Positions 61,245-64,000 of a DNA stretch of 64,000 nucleotides are shown here, piece by piece. The stretch spans positions 62,001 through 126,000 of the forward strand of contig NZ_JAFAIX010000007.1 of the NCBI RefSeq assembly GCF_019236475.1, written 5' to 3'. Both the position numbers and the translations under genes were made by a program. The number at the start of each line of letters is the position of its first letter. The first letter of the stretch is position 1. This DNA comes from Chitinophaga sp. (GTDB lineage Bacteria; Bacteroidota; Bacteroidia; Chitinophagales; Chitinophagaceae). The notes beneath the pieces were generated by a model that worked only from the letters and a program-made list of their open reading frames with translations, was not told where the DNA came from and ran no database searches.

Positions 61245-61988
61245 ATGAATATCAGTATCAATAAATACATCAGTGACTCGGGCTTTTGCAGCCGCAGAGA
61301 GGCCGATAAACTCATCGACCAAGCACGGGTCACCATCAATGATAATATCGCTTCCAAAGGCGATCGCGTCCAGGAAGGCGATGTGGTAGAAGTAGACGGG
61401 GAGCCGCTCAAAAAGAAGAAGGCTACCGTCTACATCGCCCTGAACAAACCCAAAGGAATCACCTGCACCACAGATAGAAAAGATAAAACCAATATCGTCG
61501 ACTATCTCAATTATTCCTCCCGCGTTTTTCCCATCGGTAGACTGGATAAACTCTCAGAAGGCCTTATCTTCCTCACCAACGACGGTGATATCGTTAATAA
61601 AATTCTTCGTGCCGGTAATCAGCATGAGAAAGAATATATCGTTACCGTAGATAAACCTATTACCCTGGAATTTGTCAAAGCTATGCGTAGCGGTGTCCGC
61701 ATCCTCGGTACTACTACGCTGCCAGCCTTTGTGAAACAGGAAGGAACCAACCGATTCAGGATTATCCTGACCCAAGGCCTCAATCGCCAGATTCGCCGCA
61801 TGTGCGAAGAACTGGGATATCATGTTACCTCCCTCAAAAGAACCCGTATCATGAATATCAGTCTGAAAGACCTGGCCCCAGGCAAATGGCGTTACTTTAC
61901 CAAAGATGAAATCAACACGATCAGCAATATGGTGGCCAATAGCAGCAAAACGCAGCATGGCGACGATAATGCTGGTATGGATGAATAA
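61245..61988 (+). CDS. rluF: 23S rRNA pseudouridine synthase RluF-like
   Basis: The ATG at 61245 is chosen; a TTG at 61221 is in frame. An N-terminal S4 RNA-binding domain (INKYISDSGFCSRREADKLI) precedes the RsuA/RluF catalytic domain. VFPIGRLDKLSEGLIFLTND holds the catalytic Asp in GRLD, and ILRAGNQHEKEYIVTVDKPI and QGLNRQIRRMCEELGYHV follow; these match E. coli RluF closely. It isomerises a uridine in 23S rRNA. It lies 62 bp after mlaD and may be read from the same transcript or from its own weak promoter. Confidence 0.92.
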   Translation: MNISINKYISDSGFCSRREADKLIDQARVTINDNIASKGDRVQEGDVVEVDGEPLKKKKATVYIALNKPKGITCTTDRKDKTNIVDYLNYSSRVFPIGRLDKLSEGLIFLTNDGDIVNKILRAGNQHEKEYIVTVDKPITLEFVKAMRSGVRILGTTTLPAFVKQEGTNRFRIILTQGLNRQIRRMCEELGYHVTSLKRTRIMNISLKDLAPGKWRYFTKDEINTISNMVANSSKTQHGDDNAGMDE

Positions 61989-61999
61989 TAGTTCGTGCT

Positions 62000-63148
62000 A
62001 TGGACCTCACATTTGATTCAACATATCAGGCAGCAGTGAAAGTAGCTGGCCCCGTAGCCAACCACTTTCAGGAACATATGACAAACGCCGCGCAAAGCGG
62101 AGAAGATGACCTGGCTACTGCGCCTTCTGCTAAAATAATTGAGCGTATCATCGATATCGCTTTCTGGGCTAGCTTGCGCAGAGAGGAAGGCAATGCTACC
62201 CGTATTTCCCTCGCGTTTTTGTCGCCAGCCCAGGCTGGAAAGCCTTTGCTATTTGCTACTCCCATTCCGCTTACACCGAATGCCCTCACCAAACTGGCGC
62301 CAGGCGTGGAACGTGCGGGTATACATATCGGTATCTGGTATGAAGGGAATGACCTCTACATCTGGGGCACTACTATCAAATTGCCCAATCTCTGCTTTGT
62401 ATTGGACGTCGCGGAACCCGGACTCCTGGTGGTGAAACACCGCCGACTCATGGGTGTCGGTAAGTTCAATAATGTGGCCGTGCTGAAAGGAGATCAGATC
62501 AAAATTGTGGATGAAGGCTGCAGTATGAAAAGAGATGCACCGGAAATCCTCAGTTCTTTGCTGGGATATAAATCTTCGCCAGTCTGGAATAATCCTACGA
62601 ATGTATTGATCCAGATTGCCGTGTCTATGCGGGCGCACCGTAGGGGAGGTATCCTGCTGGTAACGCCTTCGGGCTCCGATGAATGGCGGGACTCCATCAT
62701 TCATCCCCTGCAATATCCCATATCGCCGGCTTTTTCCGGTGTTGCGGACCTGGTAAAACACGATGATAGTACCGTTAGCGAAATATTCTGGCAGAATGCC
62801 TTACGCAGGGAAGTTGATAATATCAGCGGCCTTACGGCAGTGGATGGAGCCACTATCATCAACGACCGACAAGAACTATTGGCTTTCGGAGCAAAAATTG
62901 CCCGTTCCTTCAACTCTACGGCGGTGGAACAGGTGGCTATGCTGGAACCCGTACAGGACCTGCGCCCACAGGTGGTACATGCGTCTGCACTCGGTGGTAC
63001 CAGGCATATTTCGGCGGCACAATTTGTACATGACCAGCGCAATTGCCTGGCACTGGTGGCTTCCCAGGATGGATATTTTACCATCTTTTCCTGGTCTCCA
63101 TCCCAGCAACTAGTACAAGGCCATCGTATAGATATTCTCCTGATGTAA
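62000..63148 (+). CDS. DACNV sensor-like protein with DisA_N/diadenylate-cyclase-like C-terminus
   Basis: The 382-residue protein resembles proteins annotated as putative sensor domain DACNV-containing. The first 240 residues form the putative sensor region (HFQEHMTNAAQ, IERIIDIAFWASLRREEG, VVKHRRLMGVGKFNNVAVL). The C-terminal part resembles the DAC (DisA_N) fold. AVDGATIINDRQELLAFGAK supplies the DGA motif (Asp about residue 282), and LGGTRHISAAQF (about 331-342), then CLALVASQDGYFTIFSW, matches the GTRHRAA and VSxExG segments, except that the third residue of RHR is Ile. Cyclic-di-AMP synthesis is therefore possible but uncertain. It is 11 bp after rluF, probably cotranscribed. Confidence 0.72.
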   Translation: MDLTFDSTYQAAVKVAGPVANHFQEHMTNAAQSGEDDLATAPSAKIIERIIDIAFWASLRREEGNATRISLAFLSPAQAGKPLLFATPIPLTPNALTKLAPGVERAGIHIGIWYEGNDLYIWGTTIKLPNLCFVLDVAEPGLLVVKHRRLMGVGKFNNVAVLKGDQIKIVDEGCSMKRDAPEILSSLLGYKSSPVWNNPTNVLIQIAVSMRAHRRGGILLVTPSGSDEWRDSIIHPLQYPISPAFSGVADLVKHDDSTVSEIFWQNALRREVDNISGLTAVDGATIINDRQELLAFGAKIARSFNSTAVEQVAMLEPVQDLRPQVVHASALGGTRHISAAQFVHDQRNCLALVASQDGYFTIFSWSPSQQLVQGHRIDILLM

Positions 63149-63154
63149 TTTCGT

Positions 63155-64000
63155 TTAGGGCTGCACGTTATATGCCCGAATTTTCAGACAGGAAGGCGCG
63201 GTAATATGTTCCAGCTTTCCTGTCTGCTGTAAAGCCCCTGACTTCGCATTCCTTTTGAAGATGACAATATCATCACTCATCTGATGGGCTACCAATAAGT
63301 AATTGCCCGTAGGATCTATCACAAAATTTCTGGGATGATTGCCGCCACTAGGTGTAATACTGCGCTTTGTCAATCGGCCGCTACGAGCATCTATGGCATA
63401 GCATACAATTATATTTTCATTGCCTCTGGTGCTGGTGTATAAATAACGACCGTCTGGAGAGAGGTGTATGTCTGCACCATCGTAGCCTTCCTCGTCTTTG
63501 ATGAAATGTGCCGCAATAGTTTGCATACTATCTAGTCTCCCATTTCTGTAACGATAGGCTACCACATTGCCACTAATCTCTTCCATACAATAGCCAAACT
63601 TTCCATTGGGATGAAATGCAAAATGTCGCGGGCCACTATTGGGCATAGTAACTGTAAATGGTACAGGGGCCGACTGTAGCGGTTTTTCGCCGGAAGCAAG
63701 TTGATACCACCAAATCTTATCTGCACCTAAATCAGGGGCATAGAGGTATTTTTCATCCGGACTAAACCCCACGGAATGTACATGCGATTGGTTTTGGCGA
63801 GGGCCAACACTTTTCGCTGTTATCTGAATGGTTTGTTCAGGTAATCCAATGCTGCCATCGGGCAGGAGAGGATGTATAGAGAGACTGCCAGCCGTATAGT
63901 TGGCATTCGCCAACCATTTATTGGCGCTGTCGGTGATCACATATACGGGGTTTTCTCCGCCGCTGGACTGGCAATTCAGGAAACGCAGGGTGCCGTGTAG
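63155..64000 (-). CDS. Lactonase-family seven-bladed beta-propeller protein (5' end beyond window)
   Basis: Reading stays open on the minus strand to base 64000 (LHGTLRFLNCQSSGGENPVY precedes VITDSANKWL), so the start is outside the window. The propeller text, VYVITDSANKWLANANYTAG, HVHSVGFSPDEKYLYAPDLG, GPRHFAFHPNGKFGYCMEEI, IHLSPDGRYLYTSTRGNENI and HPRNFVIDPTGNYLLVAHQ, is that of the Lactonase/YbhE (6-phosphogluconolactonase-like) family. Many members are secreted and of unknown substrate. The stop lies 6 bp from the stop of the convergent gene ending at 63148. Confidence 0.9.
   Translation of the reverse strand, partial: LHGTLRFLNCQSSGGENPVYVITDSANKWLANANYTAGSLSIHPLLPDGSIGLPEQTIQITAKSVGPRQNQSHVHSVGFSPDEKYLYAPDLGADKIWWYQLASGEKPLQSAPVPFTVTMPNSGPRHFAFHPNGKFGYCMEEISGNVVAYRYRNGRLDSMQTIAAHFIKDEEGYDGADIHLSPDGRYLYTSTRGNENIIVCYAIDARSGRLTKRSITPSGGNHPRNFVIDPTGNYLLVAHQMSDDIVIFKRNAKSGALQQTGKLEHITAPSCLKIRAYNVQP

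Overview
The window looks like chromosome from a member of the Bacteroidota, most likely a Chitinophaga-like Chitinophagaceae. The grounds are three SusC/SusD outer-membrane pairs, one with an STN domain and an ECF sigma/FecR cassette; LytS/LytTR-type two-component pairs; a SusA-like GH13 enzyme; DUF4369-type TlpA proteins; and exact TAnnTTTG promoter elements. No tRNA, rRNA, CRISPR array, transposase or prophage gene was seen. The genus is inferred from gene content and was not checked by alignment.

Layout. 1-6786: the 3' end of an ABC exporter gene, then seven glycosyltransferase genes on both strands, with convergent stops almost touching; probably a surface-polysaccharide or glycan-export locus. 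6894-8003: a ChaA-like cation/proton antiporter. 8096-15138 (minus): ECF sigma factor, FecR anti-sigma, STN-SusC and SusD-like lipoprotein, a complete trans-envelope induction cassette. 15376-17180: AraC regulator and SDR dehydrogenase. 17388-24247 (minus): SusC-SusD followed by two DUF4369/TlpA thioredoxin-like proteins. 24446-27181 (plus): a degenerate LytS-like membrane protein, an intact LytS kinase and a LytTR regulator. 27200-28430: an AT-rich pocket with a small membrane protein and two tandem-duplicated, previously uncalled ~51-residue proteins. 28435-29910: Crp/Fnr-type regulator and esterase. 30007-33552 (minus): a Trp/Tyr/Gly-rich repeat-bearing secreted protein and a serine hydrolase. 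33673-42462 (plus): GH2 enzyme, SGNH hydrolase, histidine kinase, cyclopropane-fatty-acid synthase, P-type ATPase. 42518-47271 (minus): beta-propeller protein, M48 protease, MFS exporter, with a divergent LysR gene. 48303-50109 (minus): second LytS/LytTR pair. 50302-57886 (plus): SusA-like GH13, SusC, SusD and SusE, a starch/maltodextrin locus. 57885-58262: a 55-bp tandem repeat array ending in two strong hairpins. 58572-61182: MlaE-MlaF-MlaD lipid-transport operon, then RluF, a DACNV/diadenylate-cyclase-like protein and a lactonase-family propeller protein cut by the window edge.

How the parts work together. Most of the window concerns the cell envelope: glycan synthesis, capture of glycans and other polymers by SusCD pairs with their own regulators, and phospholipid transport and modification (Mla, Cfa). 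The observations I rate most worth checking are the duplicated micro-proteins in the AT-rich pocket, the pseudo-histidine kinase placed in front of a true LytS/LytTR pair, the protein with a DisA_N-like C-terminus whose RHR motif is altered, and the 55-bp repeat array that runs into a perfect 22-bp terminator hairpin.
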